A stretch of DNA of 64,000 bases from Gordionus sp. m RMFG-2023 (Eukaryota; Nematomorpha; Gordioida; Chordodea; Parachordodidae). The translations under genes and the position numbers were made by a program. Under the pieces are notes generated by a model. The model was not told the origin of the DNA. It was given only the letters and a program-made list of their open reading frames with translations, and searched no databases. The stretch covers positions 22,793,366 through 22,857,365 of the forward strand of contig NC_088777.1 in the NCBI RefSeq assembly GCF_954871325.1. The letters are read 5' to 3'. Below, in pieces: positions 35,301 through 47,862 of this stretch (positions are counted from its first letter, which is position 1; each line of letters opens with the position of its first letter).

Positions 35301-38300
35301 CATTTCAGTAAAAACATCTTTAGCCACTGTCAATCGGTGGGCTGGGAAAAGTGCTATATGTTTTACATGAACTAGATTTTATGGAAAACTTGAATGGTTG
35401 ACACTTCTTAACTATCAATGCTCCTCTTTTTTCTCTATTATCTGATTGGTCTTGATTTCAATCCCATATTTTTAATTATAAGCTAATTTTGAAATCGCTT
35501 GCACAAAATTATGAAATATATTTTTAAAACTTTTATCTTTAAATATCATATTTTTTTCCTTAATAAAAAAGCTTCATTTTCATGGTCCTCTACTCTCTTC
35601 ATTACTATATCCCTAAAGATTTAATTTATATATTTAATGATAGAATAAAAAATAAAGAATTTACATTCATTTAAATAAAAAAATCTGATTCAATTCTCTT
35701 TCTATATTATCAAAGGTAGGTCTTCCTTTAATTTTTCATGAGTTACAAAATTAATAAACTCCCTCCTTAATTATTTATTTCTATAATTCATTTTTTCTCC
35801 TTCCATTTAAGAAAGTGCATGAAAAATCTATGAATATACAAAATTGAAAAACGAGACATATTTCAAAGACACTAATTTGTATCAAATCTATGTTTCACCT
35901 TTTCTATTTCCAAGTGTGAAATCATAATCATGAGAGTAAAAAATCATCGATTTTAATAGTTTTCAATTTCACCGTAATCAATCCATCTTATTTTGTAAAC
36001 ACATTTTTCAAAAGTTCTATTAACATGTGCCCCACTACTAACTTATAAAAGTATCAAGGGGGGACATCATCAAGTTCATATTGATTTTTTATAATGATGA
36101 TATAGTAATTTTTGCTATTCCCGATTTTTTTTTATTATTATATATATTTTAAATTTATTTTATACTCATTACAATATATATATGCATATTAGATATAGGT
36201 TAAAACGGAAAAAAAAAGAGGTAAATATATATTTTAAAAAAGACTAAAATAAATGACTAATTAATATTATAAACGATGGGTAGGCTATGAATTGATTAGT
36301 TGAAAGGCAAATTTAAAATATTCATTAGGATCGCCTGTGAGATGGGTAATTTTTCTTCCTATCTTCTATAGGAAGGTAAGTCTCTCGTGGCCAAAGTTTC
36401 ACAGCGAATTTAATATTGTTTAGCTCAGAATATTTGTTTATTTTTTTTATTTTCGCTACCAAAAATTGAGTTTTTGTGGATGTTAGATTTAGTGAATATG
36501 TCTACACAGATGTAATCCCAAGTGAGAAGGATACTCCTTTCCTCTGTAATTAACGTTAAAATATTTGGTTTCTTACCATCTAAAATATTAACTAAGAGCT
36601 AAAGAATAAGCAGTATAATAGATGGTGCCCATCTTTAACTCTGATGCTAAAAAGAGAACAAGGGGAAGGAGATAAGATCCTTAATGGGCAGGACTGACAT
36701 ACAGCCTTAATATTATATTTTCTAGCGGGTCTCGGTTTTAATTTTTTTTAATGGGCTTAGGACAGGCATGGGCTCGAATTTTTTTAATTTAAATTTAGGT
36801 TATTTAAAACAGTTACTAACTTAAAAAAACATTGCAATTTTCTTCTAATAATAATAAATTTTATTCTGAACAAATTGCTTAAATAAACATTAATATTTAT
36901 TTTCATTAAATACAATATATTAAATATTAGGACTTTGGCAACTGTTTGTAAAAACTTTTTTATTTGGTAAATTTTCTATCAAAAATTTCATTTCTTATAA
37001 ATTACCCCAACCCTCCTTGCCACGTGTTGGTCAACAAATTTGTTAATTAATGTTATCAAATATATATGTTCACTTAAATTATTATACAAATTTGGTTAAG
37101 TAAATTTCGGAATCATTCTTATTTTATTCAAAACAATAAAGAGGATTATAATATGATTTGATTTTTTAAAATAGTCTCTTCTACTTGTAGAATTTGGATA
37201 TTGAATTAAAAAAACACTATTTTGTAGGTTTGTCGGGTGTAAAAATTCTAAAGTTTGGCATGCTGACAACCAATTAATTAGTTCATTATTCGTAACTATT
37301 AGTCGAGCTTCATTTTTGAATAGGCCCTAATCTATAAGAAAAATTATAACGCGTTAAGTTAATCTCTCTATAAATAATAACATATAGAATCAAAAATTAT
37401 TGTAAATTCACAGGATTTTGAAGATTATATATAAATAGATTATCAAATACTCTTAAAATGCATAGGAATATAATTGCAGAAAAAGAAAAGATGGCAAAGA
37501 AAGTAATATCAAAATTAGTTAAATTTTTAACCTGTTGTTTGGATCAGCTTTCCTTTGTTAGTGATTAACATCACATTTTATTGCAATAAAAAAATTTTAA
37601 TTTTCTTACGAATTATTTTATAATATTAAAAAAGATAAATAATTCGATTCGAATAGTAAATTTTATTATTCGCATGAAGAATAATAAATTCATCGATTCA
37701 TTTAAATGAAGTGGATACTAATGATGCATTATCTGTATTCGTTTTTGAATTTGATATCTTGCATATCTGTAATACTTTAGGCTTCTTTACTTTATTTGCA
37801 TATCTGTTAAATTCTTTTCTACCCCTTTATTATAGACCAGAGCTATTCGGGGCAAGGGTTTTGTCGCTTCAGCGGATTTTATTTAAAAACCAGGCATGTT
37901 TAGAATTTAAATTTAATTATGTAATAGAATTGTATAAAATGGATATTTTAAACTAAAAATATTTTATACCCCTCAGTTATTAATAATTTTTTATTATAAA
38001 AATGTGTGTTTTTTAGGTAAAAATCAAAATGAAAAGTTTAAAAATAATAAATTTTAAATTTTAAACCCTCTTTTCGCATTTCAGAAAGTTTCATAATCAT
38101 ATATCAAGCTTAAATATATTTTTAAACGGTTAATTATAGTAGTAAATATGGGCTAGTAGAATCAGGGCTAGTCGGATCAATAAAATTATGCTTACATATA
38201 TGATATATTATAATACATTTATATAATGATATATTATAATATATTATAATATATTTATATAATATTATAAAATAAGTATTATTATATATTTAAATCAATT

Positions 38301-38406
38301 TCATATGATAATACATAAGTATTAAAAAAATTTATTAAAAATTTTACACATTTTCTATAATTCAAATAATGTCATATTTTGTCATTTTTATGTAAATGGT
38401 ATATTA
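32389..38406. other. 6-kb AT-rich gene desert
   Basis: No exon, RNA gene or complete element that I can support. A GC-richer patch at 33510-33610 and a short GGGCTAGTAGAATCAGGGCT motif near 38150 (related to sequence near 39400, 41510 and 52390) are the only things that stand out. Poorly conserved exons or regulatory DNA could be hidden here. Confidence 0.45.
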
Positions 38407-39150
38407 CAGAGTTGTTATCTAATGTATAAATTAAATTATTTTTTAAATATTAATAATATTTGTTAATTAAAATTCAATAAAAATAAAATTTTATTTTATT
38501 TAAATTTATTTATTAATAAATGTTGAGCCGAGTTTTATATTGGTTTTTCATCTAATCATTTTAAATATTAAACATCAAGTTTTTCCTTTTTATATTGAAA
38601 ATTTTTTGAAAATCTTGTAAGTCATATTAATATTCATTTTATAGATATATAATAAAAAATAGTTTTCGATATTATGGATTTAGTGATCATAAAAGAAGAA
38701 ATCGAATTTCCATTTCCATCATACAAAAAATATTACTTCTAAAAGATGTTGATCCAAATGATCAAACAAATTTAAGGGCAAAATGCCTTTTGTGTTTAAA
38801 TAAAACTATTTCATTTTCAAAAGTTAGCAGCTTCAATCTAAAAAAGCATCTAAAAGTTAAAAGAAAATTGTTTGATAGATTCTAATTTAGAAAATTACTT
38901 TTAAAAGTTAATAAAAGATTATAAATATTTTGATAGATCATTTAATATAAATAATACTTTTTGATAAAAATATGATTTTGTTTGGTATACCTTCTAAAAA
39001 AATAAAAATCAAAGGAGCGGTTATGGAGTGGCACTCTATTATTTGGAGCGAGCTAGCTCCTTTTAAAAATGTAGTAGCAGGAGCGCGAGATAGCTCATTT
39101 TGAGAAGGTAGAAGCGGGAGCTCTTTTAAAAAGGAGCGTTATCAACTCTG
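38407..39150 (+). mobile_element. hAT relic with BED zinc finger
   Basis: The ends read CAGAGTTGTTATC (38407) and, inverted, CAGAGTTGATAACGCTCC (39150). Flanking 8-mers GTATATTA and GTATATTT agree at 7 of 8 positions, as for an aged hAT target duplication. Inside, the plus strand at about 38747-38865 encodes DPNDQTNLRAKCLLCLNK and SSFNLKKHLK, a BED-type zinc finger (C-x2-C...H), the usual N-terminus of hAT transposases. The catalytic part is missing, so this is an internally deleted copy. The sequence between finger and right end is rich in GGAGCG and GAGCTAGCTCC motifs. Confidence 0.78.
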
Positions 39151-39204
39151 GTATATTTATATTAATAAAACATCGTCCATGAAAATAAGGGAATAATAAT
39201 ATTA

Positions 39205-39420
39205 ATTATCTTATGGGAGACTTAATAAAATAAATGTTGGCTCAAAAATTTACTTTTACTAGAATCAATCTTGAAAGAAAAGTATAAAATAATTTAAAAA
39301 TTTATTAATGTACAAGGTTAGTTAGAGTTTGGGCTATCTTATGATATTTTGTAAATTCAAATACCACATTTATTTTTGGACCTATGATGATTTTGACAAA
39401 GATTGGGCCGACTAGACAGG
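39205..39420. repeat. Partial copy of the repeat family at 52046-52930
   Basis: TTATGGGAGACTTAATAAA, then CTTTTACTAGAATCAATCTT and GGGCTATCTTATGATATTT align in order with 52690-52880. The block ends with TTGGGCCGACTAGACAGG, a motif also seen near 41520. Only one arm is present here. Confidence 0.65.
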
Positions 39421-40149
39421 TCTCCCCTAAAATATTTTTCCCATTATTTTTTTGCTGCCAAATACAGCCTTTTGACATAATTAATTAATTATATTTATAT
39501 ATTACACGTTGATTTATTTAAAAAACAGGCATTATTTCTACAATAGGCAAAAATATTAATTACTAATAGTCTTTAATTTTTTTGTTTGAATATTTGCATT
39601 ATATCTAATGTTTCTTTCTACTCTAAGTTAATTTTTTGGAAAATAGCTTAACCCAAATGGCAGAAATTTCATAAAATATGAAAAAAAAATTTTGCCATAA
39701 TTTTATAAATTTTAAATTTCATGGCAATAATTACAATTTTATAATTTTTGACAGTTTGCGAGATTTTAGGATTTTAACAATTTCACGGTATATTCAGTCA
39801 CGTTTTTTCAGCGGGACAGAAATTTATTTAACGAGATTGCGCACCTAAAAAGGGACGTTTTGCAGGTCAAGCTAGAGAGGGCAACTTTATATTAGTAAGC
39901 CTTATCATCAGCTTTATCGGAAATATACTAGTTAGAGTTTAAAGGTAGGATATTCAAGAAAAAAGGAAAGTTAAATCCAAATTTTGTTTAATTTCATATA
40001 TTATAGATAAACCTGCCTCATCATGATTTGGAGCCCTACAAATTTTAAATAAATTTGTCCAGACCAGGATTTTTAAATTTTGGAATTTCATTTTTAGACC
40101 TGAGCTCGATAACCCCAAAATTTTAATTGATTTTAAATTAAACATATTT

Positions 40150-41420
40150 AAGAACGCGTTCCTTTTTTTTATCGAACCCGTTCGAATTTATTGTTTGTTC
40201 AATTTGAATTATTTTTTTTATTTTTATTTATTTGAAAAATTTAATATTAATCGAATTTTTTAATATATTTTATAATCAGGTGTTTTTCTTTTTCATATTT
40301 CAATTTTTTTAACACGCCATTATTATAGTTTATTAATTTGAATATTATTGTTTATATTTTAAATTTAATAGATTAGCATAATCATGGATATAATTATTCC
40401 ATCATCTGATTTGGAATGGCTCAAATATGATAAACATTTTACAGTAACTAACTAAATTGAAGGAACTAATTCAATACTAACCAGTAAATGGTGCCCAAAA
40501 AGTATTATAGTTTCAAAATCTTTAAGCTCCAATTAAAACGATATTTGCTGTAATATTAATTATTTTATATTATATAACTAAGTAAAATCCTTAAATTCGA
40601 AGAAAATATGATTTGGGCTATTTGACCCCAACAATAACGATAGTTAAGTCAAATAAAATTAGTTATGGTCAACCAATGATAGACGCAGTATTAAATGGTA
40701 TTCATAAAAGGTATTAAACCTATCACTCACTATTAAATTAATTACATTTTTTAAAAATTTAAACATATATACGAAGATTAATATGTTTTGCTGCTATTAT
40801 ACATCTTGTAATTAAGCTTCAATGGCTATGGATAAAACTTCCACAGAAAGAACCTATAAAAAATTAACTTATAGCATTATTGAAAAAATGCATTGAAAAC
40901 CCTAGAAATGTTAATGCAAGAACTGTTAATTTCGAGATATCCTTTTTTTTGAAATGGAAGTGGAGGACAGGTTGGAGGAGGATAACTTATCTCCATTTTT
41001 TAAAGCAAAGGACAAAACAATAAATGTTTTTAATATATTTCCCGCTCTAAAAGAATTGTTTATTAAGTATATTAACGCAATACCCTCATTTACCTCTGTA
41101 GAGCGCGTTTTTAGTATAGCTAATCTCTTATTAACTGCGCTTTAATGTCTATCAGATAAAAATTTTAAAAAACAAATTGTTATTAATAATTAATAAGAAT
41201 TTTTTTTTATAAATAACAATATCTTTTTATTTATTTTTTACTTAGCAAATATATTGTGTTAAGAAATATAAGACATTTATTTATTTTAAATTAAATTTAA
41301 AAAAAATTTATCATAAAATATTGAACGAACGAGAACGCGTTCCTTTTTTTTGAAAGTGAATGTGAACGCGTTCGATTTTTGTCCATGAACGTTGAACGCG
41401 TCGATTTTTAAAAATGTTTA
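40150..41420 (+). mobile_element. hAT relic with GAACGCGTTC ends
   Basis: GAACGCGTTCCTTTTTTT at the left (40152) and several GAACGCGTTC or GTTCAACG motifs in inverted orientation at the right (41325-41405) frame a plus-strand hAT C-terminal region at 40954-41190: FPALKELFIKYINAIPSFTS, then VERVFSIANLLLTAL, then a stop where the family continues with a short tail (CLSDKNFKKQ). The S..ERVFS motif is diagnostic of hAT. The upstream catalytic part is barely readable, and exact ends and target duplication are not resolved. Confidence 0.7.
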
Positions 41421-41638
41421 CAGCACTTTAAATAATATAAAAATTATCAATTAATATTTCCTAAACCCAAGGAATATTCAATCCTGGTTCAAATTTTATT
41501 TATTTTTAGGCTCAAGCGGTTTTGGCCGACTAGCAGGTCTCCACTCCGAGCTACAAATTCAGCGAGTTCTATTTTCTTTCACTTTCATATTGATAAGATT
41601 ACAGTGGATTAATAAGAATGCCTAATTTAAATAATTCA

Positions 41639-41854
41639 AAGTGATGATTTAATGAAACATATTGACGAATAAATTAAAACTCATCCATATAAATTTATTT
41701 TCTTTGCAAAATTAATTAAAATAACAAAAGGAGTAATAAAAGAATTTTCAATAATGCATTGTCTATATTTTAATTATTTTTAAAAGAAAATAATTTTATA
41801 CGGATGGGTTTTAATTTAATCGTCAATATGTTTCATTAAATCATCACAACACTG
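41639..41854. mobile_element. Mariner-like MITE, copy 2
   Basis: Same sequence as 25554-25811, e.g. GTGATGATTTAATGAAAC at the left and ATCATCACAACACTG followed by TA at the right. The left tip is decayed. The central AAAGGAATAAT repeat is reduced to one or two units, so the repeat number varies between copies. Confidence 0.8.
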
Positions 41855-42553
41855 TATTCAAGGTCATGTAATCACCTTCGAATATAATATTTTAACAAGA
41901 ATTCTCACCTTTATATAAGAGATATGCCGTTGTCCTTTAATTTTTTTTTGGTAACCCATAAAATTTATTACAAAAAAAGAAATTATGTACGACACGGATT
42001 ATATAATTTGAGGAAACAAATCACTTCTAATTGACCAATTTAAGTTATCATCTCATTAAAAAGTTAATTAAGTTTTTTTAATAAAAAAAATCAATATAAG
42101 TTTATTTTACCTCATGAAATTATTTATATATTATCACAATATTAATATAAATATTATATTATAAAATGAATTGATAATTAACTTTTACTTTTTTATATTT
42201 TATAAATAATTATCCAAATAATTTATATTATTAGATGCTTTATAATATTATATATAATATTATATATAATATAATATATAATAACCACAATTTGCTCTTA
42301 TTATTATTAAAATAAATATCATTATAAATTATTATTTTTTAAACATAAAAAATTAATATATATTTATTAATTTTTTTCTTTTCTAAAATATTAGATAAGA
42401 TTATAATTAATAAAAAAATTTAATAATTAATCTCTATATTTTGTTAATTAAATAAATTAGTGTATAATATATATTATGATTAAATTTTTTATATTAATAT
42501 AAATTGAGATTATGTACCTAATATTTAAAGAGCCATGGTACCTTTTAAATTAT

Positions 42554-42762
42554 AGTTTAAACTTAGCAACATTTTTTTAGGTTTAAAAATATTTATAAAG
42601 AACCTTATTAAGATGAGCACGTCTTTTATTTTGAAATCTTGCGTATTAGCTTTACACAGAGACTAAACTTAGCAACATTTGGTTTAAAAATATTTATAAA
42701 GAATTTTATTAAGATCACGCCTTTTAATTTGAAATCTTGCGTAATAAGTTTACGCGGAGACT
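42554..42762. repeat. Two-copy tandem duplication, about 105 bp
   Basis: TAAACTTAGCAACATTT...TTTATAAAGAA...TTATTAAGAT...GAAATCTTGCGTA...GAGAC is present twice in direct orientation, with small indels. Noncoding. Confidence 0.8.
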
Positions 42763-43076
42763 TCTACAACCTTCCTTAAACAAATGAGATTTGCCCCCTT
42801 CCTTCCCTGTAGCAAATAACCCTCCAAAAAGAAGCAGCAGCTCTTATAAAATTTGTTCATTTCTCCCTTTAATTTTATAAATATAAAGTCGTCTTTATTA
42901 CAAATAAAAGCAATGATATTTAAAATGTAACTAAAAACAAAAATATAATTTTTAAATTGTATAAATTAAATTAATAGTATATAGTCCCGTCAAAATGACC
43001 GGGAATGAGAATTTTATCCTTAATTTGATGATGAATTTTTTCTTTTCTATTTGTTACCCATATCAAATTTTATTTT

Positions 43077-43520
43077 TACCCCCTCCACCTTCCCCCAGTT
43101 TAAACAAATAAGACCCAAAGTGATTGATTACTATTATTTGAGTCAAAATATTTTTTAATTAGCATTTTTAATACCCATGTTAATATTTTGTGTTGATTAA
43201 AATATTCCTGCCCCTCCACCCCCAGGCCTAGATCTTTTACAAAGACTAATAATTATCATTAAAATCAATTAATTACCTTTTATATGATACCTATATTAAA
43301 AAAAATTTATCCCCCCCCCCCCCCTTCTCCCAGACCAAATTCAACCCATTAAGATCAAAAGTGAATACCATTGTTTGAGTCAAAACCATTTTTAATGCTT
43401 TTATTTAATACCCATAATATTTTGTTTGATAAAAAAATTCCTGACTCTCCAAGACCTAGACCCACCCACTTGGAGTGATAATTATCATTACAATCAAGAC
43501 ATAAAAATTACATGTAATAC
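43077..43520. repeat. Two-copy tandem repeat, about 240 bp, with C-rich tracts
   Basis: Two diverged units share a C-rich start (CCCCCTCCACC / a run of C at 43311), TTGAGTCAAAA, TTTAATACCCAT, ATATTTTGT, CCTAGA, and ATAATTATCATTA. No coding sense in any frame. Confidence 0.65.
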
Positions 43521-43942
43521 ATGAGATAATTGGGAATTGTCTATAAATATTTTTACAGGATGAATGAATTTGAGAAAGAAAGAAAACTCACAAAGAAATT
43601 AATTAATTTGGGAAAGCGAAAAAGTCACAAAATAATTAATAAAGTAAAATAATGTTTAAAACCTATAGAATTAGGATCATCATCAACACCATTCGAATCC
43701 AAATAATGCAGTATTATTATAAAAAAAAATTAAACAATTCTCTGAGTCTAAAAAGTCCTGTCATTCTTTAGCTTTTATATCATAGCATTTTGGACTCCAA
43801 TACAAAATTTGCTTCTGTCATAAAAATTTTGACTGCCACTAGATCAAAATTTGGTTTTATCAAGAAAGTTAAAACTTCCGTATTTTTCAAATAGGATTAA
43901 ATTTATTTGACCATTCTTGCAGGGAAATAGAATGTGTATGAT

Positions 43943-43995
43943 CAGGCACGTAGCCAAGAATCTTCTAGGAGAGGGGGGTGGGGGGGGGGGTTTAA
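43943..43995. mobile_element. hAT-like terminus
   Basis: CAGGCACGTAGCCAAGAATC followed by a G-rich run resembles hAT ends of the CAGGGGCGTAGCCAGG type and the terminus at 27641. The partner end was not identified. Confidence 0.4.
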
Positions 43996-45810
43996 AATAA
44001 AATAATTTTATTATGCGCATTAAAAATTTATTAGAACTAATCATATAAAATTTATTAGAATTATTCATCATATAAAATTTATTAGAAAAACCAATCATAT
44101 TTAAAAATATGATAATTTCACAAAAATAAAATATTGGATAATTCAAAATATTAAGAGCAAATATAACACGGTTATAAAATATTATAGCTACTAGTAATCA
44201 CAATAAAATATAAAATTAAACATTTATAATGATTTAAAAAGTTAATCAAAATATCATCCATAAATGAAAATTTAATCTTCTTTGCGATTGGGCCAATTTT
44301 TTAATTGTTCTATGTTGGGGATTAGATCAAAACAAGTAAAGCTAGTATATTTAATTAATTTTGAGATGTCTTAATTTTGATAGTAAAGAAGAAGGTCCTA
44401 TCATTTGTGCTTGTACTAATTGGTATCATTGCCAAAAAGATATACAATTATTTTATCTTAAAGTATGCAATTTCACTGTATTTCTTGGAAGATTATCTTC
44501 AAAAATCAATCTTTCATTCATACAATTTAAATTCTTAAATTAATTGGCCTTCAAATACATTTATATCCTTTGAATAAAATTTAACAAAATATTTAATTTT
44601 TTAAAATCAAAATTTGATATATCCTCAGATCAGGAGGAGTTATAAAATATAGTAAATTGAATAGAGACGTTTGATAAATCGGAAACATTGATTTGAGTCA
44701 AAATTAAATCTAAAAGTGGAATAAAAACGGTTATTTTATAATAATCCTCAATTGAATCCACATTAATATTGGAACGATTTGTTTGTTGGTAAAGGTAGTG
44801 GCTAATGAATCTCAAATCATACAATTTTATTTTTTTTCTTTAACATCATTTTTATGTATTTAGATTTGAAAAGTAATTGCAAAATATATTAGTACTATTC
44901 TGAGGTTTAAAATTTCTTAAGGAAGCAATCATTCAAATGTTATGCATCCCTTTGAAGTTTAGTGAATTTACTTCGTGTGCATTCCGTTGTAGGAACCACT
45001 ACATAATACTCACCCTGCCCCCTTCTTACCCCCTACAGCCTAACCAAATAAAAATTAGCAAAAATAAGGAGATCCAAATCAATATTAGCAAAACGAAAAT
45101 ACAAATCACTATTTTCAATTGACTAACTTGTGTCATACCTCCTCCATATCATTCTCCCTTTGGTAGAAGTCCCTAGTTTTGCGATTATATTTGCGTTTTT
45201 TTAAAAGATATTTAAGGAAAGACATTTCGTATTGAAAGAAACGCTGTAACATTAATTTTATTGGTAATTATATTATTAAAATTGCGATTTCATAAATCAA
45301 AAAGGTCTAATGGCGTAACTATGTTCAAATCAACTGAGGGGAACTGGAGAAGGGAACTTTTTTAATATTAAAAATAATCTAAAAACACTGGGAATTTTCT
45401 TGGCCAAATTAAAATTCCATTTGAGACAGAAATTTAGAGCACTAAAAGTCAAAATTTCTAAAATTAAAAATAATTAATCATTTTTAATTAGAGATAATTT
45501 AATTTTAAGAAAAAATGACTTATATACTTTTATTTTAATAAAATATACACAAAAACAGATAAAAATTAACACTGACCGATGTGGAGAAGTGACTAGCCAA
45601 TGCATTAGGATAACGCTCCCCTCCTCTCCCCCCAATATTTACAGATGCCTGAATTGGGTATTGGATATGTAGATATTAGGTAAGGTTAACTACCTGATTA
45701 TTAAATTTATTTCACTAGTAAAAAAATTTAAATATTGACTTGTAATATAATTAAAATAATAGTAAAGTAACTGACAAATCAAATAAATTCATAAGAATCT
45801 GAAATCCTTA

Positions 45811-46097
45811 CAGTCCTCGGAACCAGAACCGTCGAAACCAGAATAAATATAGGAATATAAACCAATTCCGGAACCCATTTTAAAATTTTCAGAAACTGGA
45901 ACCGGTTCTAAAAAAAGTACAAATTATAAATATACTGTTTAAAATAATAAAGTTTAAACCAGAGTCAGAACCTGGAGCCCTTAGAACCGCATAAAATTTA
46001 GAAACCGTAAACAGAACTTACTTTTAAAAATTATGGAAACCGGACCCTTTTTAAAAAATATTCAGAACCTAAAACATTTTGGCTAGTTCCAAGGATA
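45811..46097. mobile_element. Small MITE with AGAACC-rich interior
   Basis: The left end TCCTCGGAACCAGAACCG and the inverted right end ATCCTTGGAACTAGCC match with a few changes; the interior repeats GAACC/GGTTC motifs. Target duplication not resolved. Confidence 0.5.
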
Positions 46098-47380
46098 ATT
46101 ATTACTGAGATTCTAAAATTTATACGGTCTAATCATTTATTTTACAATAATGAAAATGATAGTGGAGGATAAAATTATTTGCTTATTTTACAAGACTAAA
46201 AAAATGGCATAAACAGGTAATTCAAAAAAATATTAGGTAAATATAAATATTGGTATATAGAGGAGCAATCATTAGAAACAATGTGACAAACTCCTTTCCC
46301 CTTCCCAGTAGTTATGTTACTGCTATCATGCCAAGCAAGTATTATATATTTTTTTACTTATTTTATGCTTTCTGAGGGCTCAAAATTTTTTTTAAAAAGG
46401 GTATTTTTTAAAAAAAATAAAAATTTTCAGAGGGATCTTCAAATTTTTTAGGGGGCTTGCTCCTCTGTGTACCCCCTCCCTTGTGAGGCTACTGTTAAGT
46501 CATAAGGGTAAAGATATGAAACTCAAGATCTGTTATAATTAGTTTATTATATATCATAAATAACTACATTTAATTTGCTTAAAGGATAACTAATAACATA
46601 TTTATTATCGAGCTTATAAATACAATTACATAAAATATGAATTTAACTAATTGTATAATATGTTAATTGTTTTATGACCTATTATTTATCTTGGATAGAT
46701 GTTTTTTATATTTATTAAATAAATATCGAAAAAATAAATAATCATAGAAATGTAGCACTTAATTTAAAAGTGTATATTATTTTTTTTGAATCAAGAAAAA
46801 TCATTTATATTACAACTATTATGACAATTATTTAGAATAGATAGCAGCTCAAAATTAAACTCTTATTGGTTTAATAACGAATTCACTGAGATATAATATA
46901 CATTTCTTTGTTTGAATATTGTAGATTAGGTGCCAAGGGCTTAAAAAAAATTATTGAGAAAAAAAAGATGGTATACAATTAATCGTTTCCAAAATTCATA
47001 TTATAAAGAATTCAAATAATATATACTTTCGATTTTATAATTTTATTGCACAATTTATATGCTAAAATGTTAGTCTCTAATATATAAATAATTCATAACA
47101 ATTTGATCTTTGTATATATCTTTAAAAAATGTATTTTTTTTTTTATAGTGTGAACGAGTTTACTTTTTTTCGAATAAACATTATTCACATTTAACAACCT
47201 AATAAGGGAAAACACAATTTTTACACATTAAAAGTTATTATGGAGGAAATACACAATTTTTTACATTACGAAAAATTATGAAATTATCCTTTAAAATCCC
47301 TCTTTTAATTTTTCAACCAATATCATACTTATGAGATAAAATTAATGTTTTCTTTTTTACTTTCTCAAAAATTATTCATT

Positions 47381-47862
47381 TTACATAAGGTCGTTGGCTT
47401 TATTGGCAGCTGAAAATTTCATTCTCTTTTGTTTTTGCCTCTGATTACAAAACCAAACCCTGACTACATTCTTCTTTAACTCTAATTTATCAGCGATTGC
47501 GCTTATTTTATCTCCCGAGGGCCTGGGTTGAACCGAGAAATATGCTTCTAGAGATCTTTTTTCGGGGGCTGCAATAGACGTTCTTTTCCTTTTATTATTA
47601 CTACCATTATTATTATTGTTATGATTGAAATTACTGCCATGATTATTACTATTATTTTGATTATTTATTGAATGGAAATTATGAGACTTTGACGAGTTAT
47701 TAGAGAGTGAATTATTTTCCTTTTTGTTGTAAACAATTTGCTTGTGATTATTGCGGTTAGACGAGCTACTATGAATGGAAGCTTGGTTAAGGTCCAAGTT
47801 GTTTATATTTGAACAGGGATTCTGAAAGTTAAGCTGAGATCCGGTGTTTTCATAATAAGATT
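47381..47862 (-). CDS. POU4: POU4 exon 3: linker end and homeodomain
   Basis: The acceptor GAAG at 47866-47863 after nine T's is the one that keeps the phase-1 join and gives EESYYENTG-type residues; later CAG sites at the TCTCAG and TTTCAG would break the frame. The exon contributes 159 residues: about 90 of Asn/Ser-rich linker, the complete homeodomain, and a tail FSAANKANDLM. It ends at TAA 47383-47381. Confidence 0.92.

Larger units (their letters stand above)
41855..47380. other. AT-rich intergenic region downstream of POU4
   Basis: No host exon supported. It holds the tandem duplications at 42554-42762 and 43077-43520, a hAT-like end near 43943, and several short blocks with G or C runs (43310, 43980, 45625, 46480) whose edges read CAG-x-GCGTAG or GTAGCC-like, suggesting decayed hAT MITEs. 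None has a clear pair of ends except 45811-46097. Confidence 0.45.

Noticed and set aside
37711-37956. Open frame of 81 codons on the plus strand
   Set aside because: Hydrophobic, AT-driven composition, no motif and no splice or neighbour support.
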